This document shows positions 47,700 to 58,216 of a stretch of 64,000 nt of DNA, one piece after another. Positions within the stretch are counted from its first letter, which is position 1, and each line of letters begins with the position of its first letter. The notes beneath the pieces are model-generated. The model worked only from the letters and a program-made list of their open reading frames with translations, searched no databases and was not told the origin of the DNA. A program made the translations under genes and the position numbers. The DNA comes from Pseudomonadota bacterium (GTDB lineage Bacteria > Pseudomonadota > Alphaproteobacteria > Sneathiellales > Sneathiellaceae), in NCBI GenBank assembly GCA_024743055.1, contig JANSXH010000012.1, positions 1 through 64,000 of the forward strand, written 5' to 3'.

Positions 47700-48151
47700 T
47701 GATGCAGCAAATGACGTCGGAAGAATTTGTCGAAACGATCAACAAGTCTCGCGAAGACAAGGACTGGGTTCGTGTCTTCGATATGATCCCGTATTTTTCG
47801 TTTTTGGGTATGAGGCTTGAGGCAAAAGATGGAACGTTGATTTGCGTCTTGCCGGAGGACAAGAAATTTATTGGCAATCCCGTGCTGCCGGCACTTCACG
47901 GTGGTGTGGTTGGGGCGTTTCTGGAAAGCACGGCTCTGGTACATCTTTTTGCTACTCAAGATGTCACACGGGTCCCGAAGATAATCAATATCACTGTCGA
48001 ATATTTACGGTCGGCGAAACCTATTGAAACCTATGCCGAAGCAGTGATTACCAAGCCAGGACGACGGATTGCCAACATGCGGATTGAGGCCTGGCAGGCG
48101 GATCGGGCAAAGCCGGTGGCAGCGGCCCATGCCAATTTCCTTGTCAGCTGA
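47699..48151 (+). CDS. Second PaaI-type hotdog thioesterase
   Basis: 150 residues, also hotdog fold, with the family block NPVLPALHGGVVGAFLESTALVHLF and VEYLRSAKPIETYAEAVITKPGRRIANMRIEAWQ. The ATG overlaps the stop of the preceding thioesterase, with AAGGAGAG just upstream. The two proteins are similar in fold but divergent in sequence, so they could form a heteromer or have different chain specificities. Confidence 0.9.
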   Translation: MMQQMTSEEFVETINKSREDKDWVRVFDMIPYFSFLGMRLEAKDGTLICVLPEDKKFIGNPVLPALHGGVVGAFLESTALVHLFATQDVTRVPKIINITVEYLRSAKPIETYAEAVITKPGRRIANMRIEAWQADRAKPVAAAHANFLVS

Positions 48152-48204
48152 ATTTTTTACCTTATTTAAGTGGAACAGTATTTTTTCCGCCGGAGCCTAA
48201 GACA

Positions 48205-49977
48205 ATGACTGACCCGCTTCTCAAAGATCTCCCAGAATGGGATTTGAGTGATCTATATCCATCGCGAAATTCAGCTGAATTGAGTGAGGATCTGGAAAAG
48301 GCGGCAGAGGATGCAAAGCATTTTGCTGAGACCTATAAAGGCAAGCTGTCCGGGCTTGATGGCCAGGCGCTCTATCTCGCCATTTCCGCTTATGAAGAGA
48401 TCGGGGAATTGCAGGGCCGGATCATGTCCTATGCTTATCTGGTTTATGCGGGCAATATGTCGGATCCGGATATCGGCAAGTTCTTCCAGACCATGCAGGA
48501 AAAGGTCAATGCCATTTCTACTGATCTGCTTTTCTTGACCCTGGAACTGAATAGAATCGAAGAAGAGGTCCTCCATGAGATGTATGAGGGCAGCAGCCTG
48601 AAGAAATATGAACCTTGGATTCGCAATGTTCGGGCCTTGCAACCATACCAGCTGTCAGACGAGCTGGAAAAACTTCTTCATGAAAAGGATATCTCTGGCC
48701 GTAGCGCCTGGGTGCGATTGTTTGATGAGACAATCGCCGGCATGCGCTTCGATGTTGACGGTGAGGAAATGGCATCGCAGCAGGTCCTGCATTTGCTGTC
48801 GAGCAAAGATGGCGAGATGCGCAAAAAGGCGGCCAAGAGCCTCGGAAAGGTTTTTGGCGAAAATGTCCGGTTGTTTTCCCTGGTAACGAACACTCTAGCC
48901 AAGGACAAATCCATTGAAGATGACTGGCGCGGGGTCAAGGCACCGGCCGACATGCGCCATCTCTCCAATCAGGTGGAAGGGGAAGTTGTGGATGCCTTGT
49001 CTGAGGCTGTACAGGCGGCCTATCCCACCTTGTCGCACCGCTATTACCGTTTGAAGGCCGGCTGGATGGGGCAGGAGAAGCTGGATTACTGGGATCGCAA
49101 TGCCCCGCTCCCGGAAGAAGATGACCGGGTTATTCCCTGGCAGGAAGCACGGGACACGGTCCTCGATGCTTATGGCCAGTTTTCGCCGGAGCTGTCGAAA
49201 CTCGGCTCGCAGTTTTTTGAGAACCCCTGGATTGATGCCTCCGTTCGCCCGGGCAAGTCGCCTGGGGCCTTTGCCCATCCAACGGTGCCAAGTGCGCATC
49301 CCTATCTCTTGCTCAATTACCAGGGAAATACTCGAGATGTGATGACCTTGGCCCATGAGCTGGGTCATGGTGTGCATCAGATATTGGCGGCACCACAAGG
49401 CGGCCTGCTGGCGGATACGCCGCTGACTTTGGCGGAAACGGCAAGTGTTTTTGGTGAGCAATTGACCTTCCGTGCGCTTCTGGATCGCCAAAAGGATCCG
49501 GAAAAACGCCGCGTTATGCTGGCGGGCAAAGTAGAAGATATGCTGAATACGGTTGTCCGGCAGATCGCTTTCTATGAATTTGAAAAACGTCTGCATGACG
49601 CCCGCAAGAAAGAAGAGCTATCCCCCGACCAGATCGGCAAGATCTGGATGGATGTCCAGGTGGAAAGCCTGGGACCAGCTATTCGCATGCATGACGAGTA
49701 CCAATATTTCTGGTGCTATATACCGCATTTCATACATTCGCCTTTCTATGTTTATGCCTATGCCTTTGGTGACTGTCTGGTGAATGCCCTTTATGCGGTT
49801 TATCAGGATGCTGAGACCGGCTTTCAGGAGAAGTATTTCGATATGCTGAAAGCTGGGGGCACGTTGCGCCATAAGGAGTTGTTGGCGCCATTCGGGCTGG
49901 ATGCTTCTGATCCGTCTTTCTGGTCGAAAGGTCTGGGTGTGATCGAGGGATTCATCGACGAGCTCGAAAAATTATAG
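48205..49977 (+). CDS. M3-family oligoendopeptidase (PepF-like)
   Basis: A 590-residue zinc metallopeptidase of family M3 with the catalytic motif HELGHGVHQ (HExxH at about residues 384-388). The downstream third ligand region is ETASVFGEQLTF. The N-terminal helical domain, beginning WDLSDLYPSRNSAELSEDLEKA, is characteristic of PepF/oligoendopeptidase F. It acts in the cytoplasm on short peptides. It is 53 bases after the thioesterases and may be co-transcribed with them. Confidence 0.95.
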   Translation: MTDPLLKDLPEWDLSDLYPSRNSAELSEDLEKAAEDAKHFAETYKGKLSGLDGQALYLAISAYEEIGELQGRIMSYAYLVYAGNMSDPDIGKFFQTMQEKVNAISTDLLFLTLELNRIEEEVLHEMYEGSSLKKYEPWIRNVRALQPYQLSDELEKLLHEKDISGRSAWVRLFDETIAGMRFDVDGEEMASQQVLHLLSSKDGEMRKKAAKSLGKVFGENVRLFSLVTNTLAKDKSIEDDWRGVKAPADMRHLSNQVEGEVVDALSEAVQAAYPTLSHRYYRLKAGWMGQEKLDYWDRNAPLPEEDDRVIPWQEARDTVLDAYGQFSPELSKLGSQFFENPWIDASVRPGKSPGAFAHPTVPSAHPYLLLNYQGNTRDVMTLAHELGHGVHQILAAPQGGLLADTPLTLAETASVFGEQLTFRALLDRQKDPEKRRVMLAGKVEDMLNTVVRQIAFYEFEKRLHDARKKEELSPDQIGKIWMDVQVESLGPAIRMHDEYQYFWCYIPHFIHSPFYVYAYAFGDCLVNALYAVYQDAETGFQEKYFDMLKAGGTLRHKELLAPFGLDASDPSFWSKGLGVIEGFIDELEKL

Positions 49978-50100
49978 CCGAAACACACCACTTCCTGCGA
50001 TTTTTTTAAATCTCTGACGACAATCTGTTGCTCCATAAACAGATTTCGGTATATTGCAGTGCAAACAAACCAAAAATGAATGGACGCGAGGGGATTCATT

Positions 50101-50229
50101 ATGAGTGAGCATGGCAAGATGGATATTTCGGCACAGCAGGATGCTTTTAAAGGCTTCGTCAAGCTTTTCACCGTCGGCACGATCGGTGTTATCATTCTAC
50201 TTATACTGATGGCGATCTTCCTCCTCTGA
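50101..50229 (+). CDS. aa3-type cytochrome c oxidase subunit IV
   Basis: A 42-codon gene below the track limit: MSEHGKMDISAQQDAFKGFVKLFTVGTIGVIILLILMAIFLL. The pattern of a short polar head with MDIS..QdAFkGF followed by one membrane helix is the alphaproteobacterial COX subunit IV family (PF07835). The subunit sits on the oxidase periphery and is encoded away from the main cta operon, as is common. It is about 100 bases upstream of pntAA, preceded by GAGGGGATTC. Confidence 0.9.
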   Translation: MSEHGKMDISAQQDAFKGFVKLFTVGTIGVIILLILMAIFLL

Positions 50230-50324
50230 CCTGAATTACGCAGGTTTTACCGGGCGCAGAAAATTCTGGGAGGGCTGGGGCGTGTGACCTTCCTATCAAA
50301 ACTGATTAGAAAAGAGGATCGATT

Positions 50325-51479
50325 ATGAAAATCGCTATCCCCAAGGAGCGGCGGGAGAACGAAAAGCGCGTTGCCGCGTCTCCGGATACTGTAAAGAAAT
50401 TTGTGGGGCTGGGCGCCGAAGTGGTCGTTGAGACCGGTGCTGGGACATTGAGTTCTTTCCAGGACCAGGATTTCGTTGATGCCGGTGCCAGTATTGCAGC
50501 TGATGAAGCGGCGGCACTGAAAGACGCAGATGTGGTTCTAAAAGTTCAGCGCCCCCTGACTGACGCTGAAGGTGGTCCGGATGAGCTGTCTCTCATGAAA
50601 TCCGGCGCGACCCTGATCGCTCAACTGGCGCCCCTCCAGAATAAGGAACAGGTGGCGGCCTATGCAGCAGCAGGTGTCAATGCGGTAGCTATGGAGCTTG
50701 TCCCGCGGATCAGCCGAGCGCAGTCCATGGACGTCCTTTCCTCCCAGTCAAACCTGGCGGGTTATAAAGCGGTTTTGGATGCGGCAGCAGTTTATGGCAA
50801 AGCTCTGCCGATGATGATGACCGCCGCTGGCACTATTGCCCCAGCGAAGGCGTTCATCATGGGAGTTGGAGTAGCTGGATTGCAGGCTATCGCAACCGTT
50901 CGCCGACTTGGTGCTATTGTGACGGCCACTGATGTTCGCGCAGCGACTAAGGAACAGGTAGAAAGCCTCGGCGCTAAATTCGTTATGGTCGAAACCGATG
51001 AGACGGGTGAAGATGAAGGCGGCTACGCCAAGGAAATGAGTGACGATTACAAGAAACGCCAAGCGGAGCTTGTGGCCGAGCATATCAAGAAACAGGATAT
51101 CGTCATTACAACGGCATTGATTCCGGGACGGGAAGCACCGATCTTGGTGACCGATGAAATGCTGGCCAGCATGAAGCCCGGTTCCGTCCTTGTTGACCTG
51201 GCCGTCGAGATGGGGGGGAATGTCACCCAATCCAAGCCAGGTGAGATCGTCACCACGGATAACGGCGTTCATATCGTCGGCCATATAAATGTCCCAAGTC
51301 GGCTTGCCAGTGACGCTTCAGCCCTGTTTGCCAAGAACCTGCTGAATTTCCTGACACCGATGATTGATAAAGAAACCGGCTCTCTTGCCATGAACTGGGA
51401 AGATGAGATCATTCAGGGAAGCGCACTGACTAAGGATGGTGCTGTCATTCACCCATTACTTACCGAAGGAGGGAACTGA
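50325..51479 (+). CDS. pntA: NAD(P)+ transhydrogenase alpha-1 subunit (NAD-binding, PntAA)
   Basis: The soluble NAD(H)-binding domain I of proton-translocating transhydrogenase. It transfers hydride between NADH and NADP+ using the proton motive force. The 384-residue protein has the alanine-dehydrogenase/PNT N-terminal fold ([26 protein letters not shown]) and an NAD-binding [24 protein letters not shown] block. Splitting of the alpha polypeptide into alpha-1 and alpha-2 is the Rhodospirillum rubrum arrangement. pntAB starts two bases downstream. Confidence 0.95.
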   Translation: MKIAIPKERRENEKRVAASPDTVKKFVGLGAEVVVETGAGTLSSFQDQDFVDAGASIAADEAAALKDADVVLKVQRPLTDAEGGPDELSLMKSGATLIAQLAPLQNKEQVAAYAAAGVNAVAMELVPRISRAQSMDVLSSQSNLAGYKAVLDAAAVYGKALPMMMTAAGTIAPAKAFIMGVGVAGLQAIATVRRLGAIVTATDVRAATKEQVESLGAKFVMVETDETGEDEGGYAKEMSDDYKKRQAELVAEHIKKQDIVITTALIPGREAPILVTDEMLASMKPGSVLVDLAVEMGGNVTQSKPGEIVTTDNGVHIVGHINVPSRLASDASALFAKNLLNFLTPMIDKETGSLAMNWEDEIIQGSALTKDGAVIHPLLTEGGN

Positions 51480-51481
51480 TT

Positions 51482-51775
51482 ATGGATATGGTTGATCCCA
51501 CTGTTTTCAGGCTGGCCATCTTCGTGCTTGCCATTTTTGTCGGCTATTATGTGGTCTGGAGTGTGACCCCAGCTTTGCATACGCCGCTGATGGCGGTAAC
51601 CAATGCCATTTCCTCGGTGATTATCGTTGGTGCTTTGATTGCGGCCGGTCCGGCTGAAGTCAATCTGGCGAAGATCTTCGGCTTTATTGCGATTGTCCTG
51701 GCCTCGGTGAATATCTTTGGCGGATTTCTCGTCACGCAGCGGATGCTGTCCATGTACAAGAAAAAACAGAAATAG
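51482..51775 (+). CDS. NAD(P)+ transhydrogenase alpha-2 subunit (membrane, PntAB)
   Basis: A 97-residue membrane subunit with three hydrophobic helices, equivalent to the C-terminal membrane part of E. coli PntA. The segment [38 protein letters not shown] is strongly typical. It lies between pntAA and pntB with two- and twelve-base gaps. Confidence 0.95.
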   Translation: MDMVDPTVFRLAIFVLAIFVGYYVVWSVTPALHTPLMAVTNAISSVIIVGALIAAGPAEVNLAKIFGFIAIVLASVNIFGGFLVTQRMLSMYKKKQK

Positions 51776-51787
51776 GGGAGACGATCC

Positions 51788-53176
51788 GTGTCAGCTAACT
51801 TTACGGCGCTCGCCTATCTGGTCTCCGCCATTCTTTTCATCCTCGCGCTTCGGGGTTTGTCGTCACCCGACACCTCACGTCGCGGGAATATCATGGGGAT
51901 GATCGGCATGGCAATTGCCATGATCGTCACCATCCTCGATCCGGACGTGGTCTCCTATGAGTGGATCATCGGCGGTATCGTCATCGGTGGTGCCATCGGG
52001 GCGGTGATCGCCCAACGCATCGCAATGACCGCCATGCCACAGCTTGTAGCGGCCTTTCACAGCCTCGTCGGTCTTGCGGCGGTGCTGGTGGCGGCGGCGG
52101 CTTTCTATAATCCGGATGCTTACGGGATTCTGGATGCCGGTGGGGAGCTAACTGTCCTTAGTCGCATTGAGATGGCCATTGGTGTTGTGGTCGGTGCCAT
52201 TACCTTCTCTGGGTCTGTCATCGCCTTTACCAAGCTTCAGGGGCTTGTGTCTGGTAATCCGGTAGTATTCCCGGGTCAGCATCTGGTCAACCTGGTGATT
52301 GGTCTTGTCATCATTGCGATGATTGTCTGGTTCTGCCTTGACTATGATCCAACGATTTTCTGGACCATGACCATCCTGGCCTTTGTGATTGGCTTCCTGA
52401 TCATTATCCCGATCGGCGGCGCTGATATGCCGGTGGTGGTCTCCATGCTCAACTCCTACTCTGGATGGGCGGCGGCTGGTATCGGCTTCACTCTTGAAAA
52501 TACTGCCTTGATCATCGTGGGGGCGCTGGTTGGCTCTTCTGGAGCTATTCTGTCTTACATCATGTGTAAGGCCATGAACCGCTCTTTCTTCAGCGTTATT
52601 CTGGGTGGCTTCGGTGGCGACACCGCGGTGTCCGGTCCGGACAAAGGTGATCGTCCTCATAAGGCCGGCTCCGCTGATGATGCAGCCTTCATCATGAAGA
52701 ATGCCGGTAAGGTGATCATTGTTCCTGGATATGGTCTTGCTGTTGCCCAGGCACAGCATGCTCTGCGGGAAATGGTCGATATCCTGAAAGAAGAGGGGGT
52801 TGAGGTGTCCTACGCCATCCATCCTGTCGCCGGACGGATGCCGGGCCACATGAATGTGCTGCTGGCGGAGGCCAATGTCCCCTATGACGAGGTCTTTGAG
52901 CTGGAAGAAATCAACTCTGATTTCGCCTCGGCTGATGTCGCCTTTGTCGTCGGTGCCAACGATGTGACCAACCCGGCCGCCCGCGACGATCCGCAAAGCC
53001 CGATTTACGGCATGCCGATCCTCGATGTGGACAAGGCGCAGACGGTCCTTTTCGTCAAGCGCTCCATGTCCTCCGGTTATGCGGGGATTGATAACGATCT
53101 GTTCTACAAGGACAACACCATGATGCTCTTGGCCGACGCCAAGAAGATGGTGGAGGATATTATCAAGGCTCTGTAA
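51788..53176 (+). CDS. pntB: NAD(P)+ transhydrogenase beta subunit
   Basis: 462 residues: about eight or nine membrane helices forming the proton channel, then the NADP(H)-binding domain III with GYGLAVAQAQHALREMVDILKEEGVEVSYAIHPVAGRMPGHMNVLLAEA. The GTG start follows AGGGGAGACGATCC. With pntAA and pntAB it forms the complete three-subunit enzyme. A strong terminator follows 22 bases after the stop. Confidence 0.96.
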   Translation: MSANFTALAYLVSAILFILALRGLSSPDTSRRGNIMGMIGMAIAMIVTILDPDVVSYEWIIGGIVIGGAIGAVIAQRIAMTAMPQLVAAFHSLVGLAAVLVAAAAFYNPDAYGILDAGGELTVLSRIEMAIGVVVGAITFSGSVIAFTKLQGLVSGNPVVFPGQHLVNLVIGLVIIAMIVWFCLDYDPTIFWTMTILAFVIGFLIIIPIGGADMPVVVSMLNSYSGWAAAGIGFTLENTALIIVGALVGSSGAILSYIMCKAMNRSFFSVILGGFGGDTAVSGPDKGDRPHKAGSADDAAFIMKNAGKVIIVPGYGLAVAQAQHALREMVDILKEEGVEVSYAIHPVAGRMPGHMNVLLAEANVPYDEVFELEEINSDFASADVAFVVGANDVTNPAARDDPQSPIYGMPILDVDKAQTVLFVKRSMSSGYAGIDNDLFYKDNTMMLLADAKKMVEDIIKAL

Positions 53177-53198
53177 TCACTGACAAATAGACAAAAAA

Positions 53199-53227
53199 AG
53201 CCGCGATCGATCTCGCGGCTTTTTTTT
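53199..53227. terminator. Bidirectional terminator between pntB and the chemoreceptor gene
   Basis: The 8-bp stem AGCCGCGA/TCGCGGCT is flanked by an A run on the left and a T run on the right. The convergent genes pntB and MCP end on either side, so it can serve both strands. Confidence 0.92.
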
Positions 53228-53246
53228 ATGAATGTACTAAGTCGAT

Positions 53247-55001
53247 CTAGACGGCCATGGATCGGATATCCTTCAGGACTGTTTCGACTTCCTGCTGTAG
53301 CTTGGAGGAATGATCAGAGAGTTCTCCTACTACTGAAAGGAGCTCGGTAGCCGAGGATCCGGAGGTGGAGGCCATATCGGAGACTTCGGTCACGCTCTGG
53401 GATACTTCCACGGTTCTGGCCGATGCCTTTTGGACATTTTCCGTGATCTCGTGGGTGGCTTTGCTTTGTTCATCCACAGCGGAAGACATGACCTGAACCG
53501 TTTCGTTGATGCGGGTGATCATGGTCTCGATGCTTTTTACTGCGTCGACCGCATCTCCTGTTGCAGATTGCATCTCGTCGATCTGACGGGCAATTTCCTC
53601 GGTGGCTCTCGTCGTCTGAGAGGCGAGGCCTTTGACTTCAGAGGCGACAACGGCAAATCCTTTGCCGGCTTCCCCAGCCCGCGCAGCTTCAATGGTGGCA
53701 TTCAGGGCCAGCAGATTGGTCTGGGCGGCGACGTCGTTGATAAGATCGATAACATTGCCGATCTCACCGGCGGTCTCTGCGAGTTTGCCGACTACTTTGT
53801 CCGTATTACTGGCGACATCCATGGTTTCTTCAAATAGTTCAGTTGAGACAGACACCTGGCGCCCGATTTCCTGCAATGAAACGGACAGCTCTTCTGCAGC
53901 CGATGCTACGCCTCCGACATTCTCCGCCGCTTGTTCTGCTGCGGCAGCAATGGAGGAGGAGTGGCGGTCTGTGTCGGCAGCACTTGTTACCATGGAATTG
54001 GCTTTTTCCTCCATATGGGAGGCTGAGCCCGAAATCTGTACAGCGACAGCATTGACGGTGGTTTCAAGTTTCTCAGCGACCTGAGTCATCAGATTGCTGC
54101 GCTCTTTTGCTGCTGCCTGTGCCGCTTCGGCCTGACGTTGCTGCTCAGCTTTTTGACGTTCTTCTTCCTCCAGACGGCGTTCCTCGTTGCGGGTGATTTT
54201 TGCTTCTTCTTCCTTCTGTCGCTCGATCTCGAGGGCTTTGACCTTCTCAGCATTTTCCTTGAAGACCTGAACAGCACGAGACATATCCCCGACATCGTCC
54301 TTGCGGTCAAGGCCTTCGACAGTAACTGTCTCATCGCCATCAGCTAGAGCGGACATTGCGCCGGTGAGCCGGCTTAAGGGTTTGCCGATAAAGCGGTTCA
54401 ATAAGAAGCCGGTCAGTAGCATGATGCCGATCAGGGCCGCGGCGCCGAGCATGACCTGTTCCCGCAAGGTTGCAGCCAGCTGGGCATTCAGTACATCCAA
54501 ACTCCAGGCAATCACGACATAGCCAACAAGATCTCCCTTGCTGGAATTCACAGAAGCCAGAACGATTTGATGATCTGGTGTCATTTCAACGACAGCTGCG
54601 TCCTTACTGACATCGGATTTTCTGTCCGCCATAAGGTTGGATAATTCGGCGTTTGGTAGGGTTTTCGAGTGATACTCGGTCACCAGTGCGCCGCTCGCGT
54701 CATAGGTCAGGATATCGGCTAGAACGCTGCCATCCGCGGTGGCAAGGTCCTGATAGACTTCGGCAATCTTATCAGTTTTTTTCCATTTCAAACCACCGGA
54801 TAATTGCTCGGCCATCAGTTCCGTGATGGTCAGGTTGTTGGCCCTTGCCAATGTTTCGATATTCTGACGCTGGCTTTGCAAACCAAAGAAGGCGAGGAGG
54901 GCAATCCCCGCCATTGTGGTCGCAAAGACAACGAGCAATATCTTTCGGCTAACCGTCAGGTTGATTTTTGAGGCTTTTTTGGTTTTATCCGCAGTGGTCA
55001 T
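53247..55001 (-). CDS. Methyl-accepting chemotaxis protein
   Basis: A 584-residue transmembrane chemoreceptor. TM1 (about 20-42) is followed by a periplasmic sensing region of about 140 residues, TM2 (about 185-207), a HAMP domain ([21 protein letters not shown]), and a coiled coil very rich in E/K/R/Q (about 270-320). The signalling domain has the conserved hairpin tip [43 protein letters not shown]. No C-terminal CheR-tethering pentapeptide is seen. A solo periplasmic Cache protein is encoded directly upstream, 49 bases away, suggesting a shared ligand pathway. Confidence 0.93.
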   Translation of the reverse strand: MTTADKTKKASKINLTVSRKILLVVFATTMAGIALLAFFGLQSQRQNIETLARANNLTITELMAEQLSGGLKWKKTDKIAEVYQDLATADGSVLADILTYDASGALVTEYHSKTLPNAELSNLMADRKSDVSKDAAVVEMTPDHQIVLASVNSSKGDLVGYVVIAWSLDVLNAQLAATLREQVMLGAAALIGIMLLTGFLLNRFIGKPLSRLTGAMSALADGDETVTVEGLDRKDDVGDMSRAVQVFKENAEKVKALEIERQKEEEAKITRNEERRLEEEERQKAEQQRQAEAAQAAAKERSNLMTQVAEKLETTVNAVAVQISGSASHMEEKANSMVTSAADTDRHSSSIAAAAEQAAENVGGVASAAEELSVSLQEIGRQVSVSTELFEETMDVASNTDKVVGKLAETAGEIGNVIDLINDVAAQTNLLALNATIEAARAGEAGKGFAVVASEVKGLASQTTRATEEIARQIDEMQSATGDAVDAVKSIETMITRINETVQVMSSAVDEQSKATHEITENVQKASARTVEVSQSVTEVSDMASTSGSSATELLSVVGELSDHSSKLQQEVETVLKDIRSMAV

Positions 55002-55049
55002 GGTCGAGGCGTCCCTGTTACTATTTTAATTGCCTGAAGGAGGGCTCGA

Positions 55050-55634
55050 TTACTCAAGCGCCTCAACATTTACACCAACCGTAACGGCACCAATGGCCAC
55101 ATTTGTTTCAGGGTCGACGATCGAAACGCTGACCTGGGACTGATAGGTTTGCGAGGAATCGTCAAACTCAACTTCATCAATGAGTATACCGTCAGGTCCG
55201 GCCCCATAGGATTTTTCCCATTTGGCTTCATCGCCCTGCCAGTAATCAGAGGTAACGTCGCTCTGACCTACATTCAGGCCCTTCATATCCATCACGAAAA
55301 TTTCCGTATAGGTTCCCTGTGATTTGTCCTTCACGTCTTTGAGATAGGAAGACAGGTCATTGGCCAGGACGGAATCGATCATTGGAGTGGCGCCACCTTT
55401 TGTTTCTGCGCGCCAGTCTTTATCGAGCTTGTCAATATCTCCCTGCTGTAGGTCGGCAGATTTTTTGTTCTGCTCTTTCACGGCTGCAACGACTGCTGGA
55501 CTCTGGGCCCAACTACGAATGTCGCCATCGGCGAGATCTTTCAGGGCTGCCTGATAGTCATTGCCAAGAGCGGTATGAGAAAAGAGGGAAAGGCTTGCAA
55601 TCGCAAGGAGAGAGGCGAAAAAGGTACGAAACAT
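55050..55634 (-). CDS. Periplasmic solo Cache/PDC sensor-like protein
   Basis: About 194 residues using the ATG at 55634, seven bases after GGAG; the track TTG lies four codons upstream. A signal peptide (MFRTFFASLLAIASLSLFSHTALG) precedes a single globular domain with IFVMDMKGLNVGQSDVTSDYWQGDEAKW and VSVSIVDPETNVAIGAVTVGVNVEAL, the pattern of a PDC/Cache domain without any output module. It likely binds a small ligand and cooperates with the chemoreceptor encoded just downstream in the same direction. That partnership is inferred from position. Confidence 0.8.
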   Translation of the reverse strand: MFRTFFASLLAIASLSLFSHTALGNDYQAALKDLADGDIRSWAQSPAVVAAVKEQNKKSADLQQGDIDKLDKDWRAETKGGATPMIDSVLANDLSSYLKDVKDKSQGTYTEIFVMDMKGLNVGQSDVTSDYWQGDEAKWEKSYGAGPDGILIDEVEFDDSSQTYQSQVSVSIVDPETNVAIGAVTVGVNVEALE

Positions 55635-55778
55635 GGCATACTCCAATTACTAGAAAAAGAACTACTTTTTAGTAAAATAAATGCGATTAGTTGAGAAAAC
55701 GTAAACCCGTATTAGTTACGAGCGCCGGCTTGAATGAAAGCGGAGAGGACGATAACTGGATTTCAGCTCGGTCCTGCG

Positions 55779-57773
55779 TTAGGCGGCAAGCTGCTTTTGC
55801 AGTTTTGGAAAGCTGACGGTGACCTTGGTGCCGACACCGATTTGGCTTTCGATATCCAGTTTGCCGTTATGGGCGCTGACCAGAGATTTGACGATGGACA
55901 GGCCAAGGCCAACCCCTTCATGCGTAATGTCAGAGTCTTTATGACCTTTGATAAAGGGCTCGGTGATCTTCTCCATTACCGCCGTGCTGATACCGCTGCC
56001 CGTATCCTTAATGACGATACTCACCGTATCATCACTGGCTTCCGCATAAACCAGAACCTTATCGCCGGGGTAAGAGAATTTAATGGCGTTGGTCAGCAGA
56101 TTAAGGAAAATCTGTTTCATCGCCGTATCGTCTCCCTGAACAAGAGGCAGTTTTGAAGGCGTTGCCTGGATCAGATTGATATGCGCCGAATGAGCCCGCG
56201 GTTGAACAGATTTGATGCATTCTGCCAATAGTTCATCAAGGGAGAGGGACTCCATGGAAAGTTCGCGTTTGCCAAGCTCAATAGCGGAGATGTCGAGGAC
56301 ATTATCGATCAGCGATAAAAGATGCTGCCCGCTCTCATGGATATCGCGCGCATACTCAATATATTTTTCCTTGCCCACGGGGCCGAAATACTGGCCGTGC
56401 AGAATATCGCTGAAGCCGATAATGGCATTGAGCGGCGTTCTGAGCTCATGACTCATGGTCGCCAGGAATTTGGATTTGGACTTGTTTGCTTCCTCTGCCT
56501 TGGCCAGGGCCGCACGGAGTTTCGCCTCTGTCGCATTGCGGACCGAGAGATCCGTATTCACCCCGGCAATGGCAATAATCTCCCCCTTGGAATCATAGAT
56601 CGGGAATTTTTGCAGCAGGGTCGGTATATATTTTCCATTAGCCAGTGGGCTTTGTATTTCCACTTCAATGGCCTCACCCTGTTTCAGGACCCTGGCTTCC
56701 TCGGCATCGATAGCATCGGCATGGGAAGGGGGAAACAGATCATGAACCGTCTTGCCAATAATGGGATCCCCTTTCGGGTTGAACCATTGATGCCACAGAC
56801 TATTGGCGTAGGTATAGCGGCCCTTGGCGTCTTTCAAAAGAATGGCGGAGGGCGAATTTTCAATAAATGTGCGGAACACCTTGTCATTGGCTTGAAGCAT
56901 CTGCTGATGCACCATGGCGATGCGCAAAAGATAGCCGACAACCAGGGAAATCAAAATGCCGATGATCAGGATCATTTCGCCAAATGCAGACGACCGGACA
57001 GACATATAGTTATCCGCCTTCATCGCTAAGATTTCCCAGGTCCGGTCACCAACCTGGATGGTGGTCTTGAACACCGGTCCGCCGCTTTCCCCGGAGAGCA
57101 AGCTGTTATAGATAATGCGATCACCATCGCGGATTGTCAGTTTGAAGTTATTGAAAAGGTCTTCCTCGGCCGCCGCCTTGATCAGCGGCTCGGTGCAGAA
57201 CACCACGTTGAGGAAGCCGTATTGGCTGCCATCGCGATCAATCGGCAGATAGGCGACAAAGCCATCATCTCCTTGAGCCAGCCTGATGGGCGGCGTCAGC
57301 TGGACCTTGCCGGTTTCCTTCGCTTTCAAAAGAACCTGGGAAGGAACGGGCAGAGACATGATATCCAGGCCGCGGGCCGGTTCATTTTCCTCAATTGGTG
57401 AAATCCATTCAACAATGCCGTCCGGATTGACCCAATTTATGGCCTGAAAATCCCCGAAAAGCTCATGGGACGATTCCATCATCTTCAGAAACTCTGCTTC
57501 TGAATTAATCGGGTGAAGCAGCCACTCATTGCGCAACTGCTCTGCCAGAGCAAGCCGTGTGGCAATGTAGGATTCCAGGACGAACGCGAAGTGCCGGGCC
57601 TCATGCTCTGTCTCTTCATGAATCATGATCCGCTCGTCATAACGGACGATGGCCCAGCCTGTGATAAAGCAGGAGCTCATAATGAGTGTTACCACCAGCG
57701 GCACGATCACCGTATGTCGGGGTAATTTGGTAAGGAGGCGGCTCACGAAGCCTGGATCTGATACTCTGTACAT
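55779..57773 (-). CDS. CHASE-PAS hybrid sensor histidine kinase (no receiver)
   Basis: A 664-residue membrane kinase. The N-terminal helix (about 20-42) and a second helix (about 258-285) flank a periplasmic CHASE-like domain (INWVNPDGIVEWISPIEENEPARGLDI). A PAS domain follows (IENSPSAILLKDAKGRYTYANSLWHQWFNP), then HisKA with SHELRTPLNAIIGFSDILHGQYFGP and HATPase_c with NAIKFSYPGDKV, IVIKDTGSGI and GVGLGLSIVKSLV. There is no receiver domain and no response-regulator gene next to it, so the partner is elsewhere. It is on the same strand as the Cache and MCP genes but has a 133-base gap. Confidence 0.92.
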   Translation of the reverse strand: MYRVSDPGFVSRLLTKLPRHTVIVPLVVTLIMSSCFITGWAIVRYDERIMIHEETEHEARHFAFVLESYIATRLALAEQLRNEWLLHPINSEAEFLKMMESSHELFGDFQAINWVNPDGIVEWISPIEENEPARGLDIMSLPVPSQVLLKAKETGKVQLTPPIRLAQGDDGFVAYLPIDRDGSQYGFLNVVFCTEPLIKAAAEEDLFNNFKLTIRDGDRIIYNSLLSGESGGPVFKTTIQVGDRTWEILAMKADNYMSVRSSAFGEMILIIGILISLVVGYLLRIAMVHQQMLQANDKVFRTFIENSPSAILLKDAKGRYTYANSLWHQWFNPKGDPIIGKTVHDLFPPSHADAIDAEEARVLKQGEAIEVEIQSPLANGKYIPTLLQKFPIYDSKGEIIAIAGVNTDLSVRNATEAKLRAALAKAEEANKSKSKFLATMSHELRTPLNAIIGFSDILHGQYFGPVGKEKYIEYARDIHESGQHLLSLIDNVLDISAIELGKRELSMESLSLDELLAECIKSVQPRAHSAHINLIQATPSKLPLVQGDDTAMKQIFLNLLTNAIKFSYPGDKVLVYAEASDDTVSIVIKDTGSGISTAVMEKITEPFIKGHKDSDITHEGVGLGLSIVKSLVSAHNGKLDIESQIGVGTKVTVSFPKLQKQLAA

Positions 57774-57965
57774 AAATACTATTTATTCTGATAAATTTTA
57801 ACAATGTCTAAACAGAGCACATAAAATCCAAACAAAATGCTAATTTTTTTGTATCTTTACAGATAGATAGAGAAAATTATTTGAATAGGTTTTAAAACTT
57901 TAGTTGAATATCTCATATGGGTTGCGAAGAAACGGGGCGAGCCCGAAACAAATCAGGAGAAGGAA

Positions 57966-58214
57966 ATGAGATCCCGAGCAGGTTCCGAGAGTTTCGAGAA
58001 ATTCTATTACAATAATGTCGCCCTCGGTGAAGGTTGCGGTTGCGCCGAGAAGGTCATTGATGTCTATGATGCGAAAGCTGGCGCCCCTGTGGCCGGATCG
58101 AGCAAAAGCCGTTCCTCCAGTCTCTGGCGGGAAATTAAAGAGGCCTTTGTCATACGGTTGGCATTAATCCGGGATAAAAAGGCGCCCAATAATTCCGTCG
58201 TTCAAAAGAAGTGA
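57966..58214 (+). CDS. Hypothetical small protein upstream of the PNPOx-like gene
   Basis: 82 residues, basic and Ser-rich in the centre (MRSRAGSESFEKFYYNNVALGEGCGCAEKVIDVYDAKAG). The start has an excellent ribosome-binding site (AGGAGAAGGAA). A GCGC cluster might bind metal or be chance. The stop is two bases before the ATG of the PNPOx-like gene, so the two are an operon. I recognise no family. Confidence 0.6.
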   Translation: MRSRAGSESFEKFYYNNVALGEGCGCAEKVIDVYDAKAGAPVAGSSKSRSSSLWREIKEAFVIRLALIRDKKAPNNSVVQKK

Positions 58215-58216
58215 TC

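Noticed and set aside
52148-52996. 282-codon minus-strand ORF opposite pntB
   Set aside because: His/Asp/Arg-rich shadow of the pntB coding frame.
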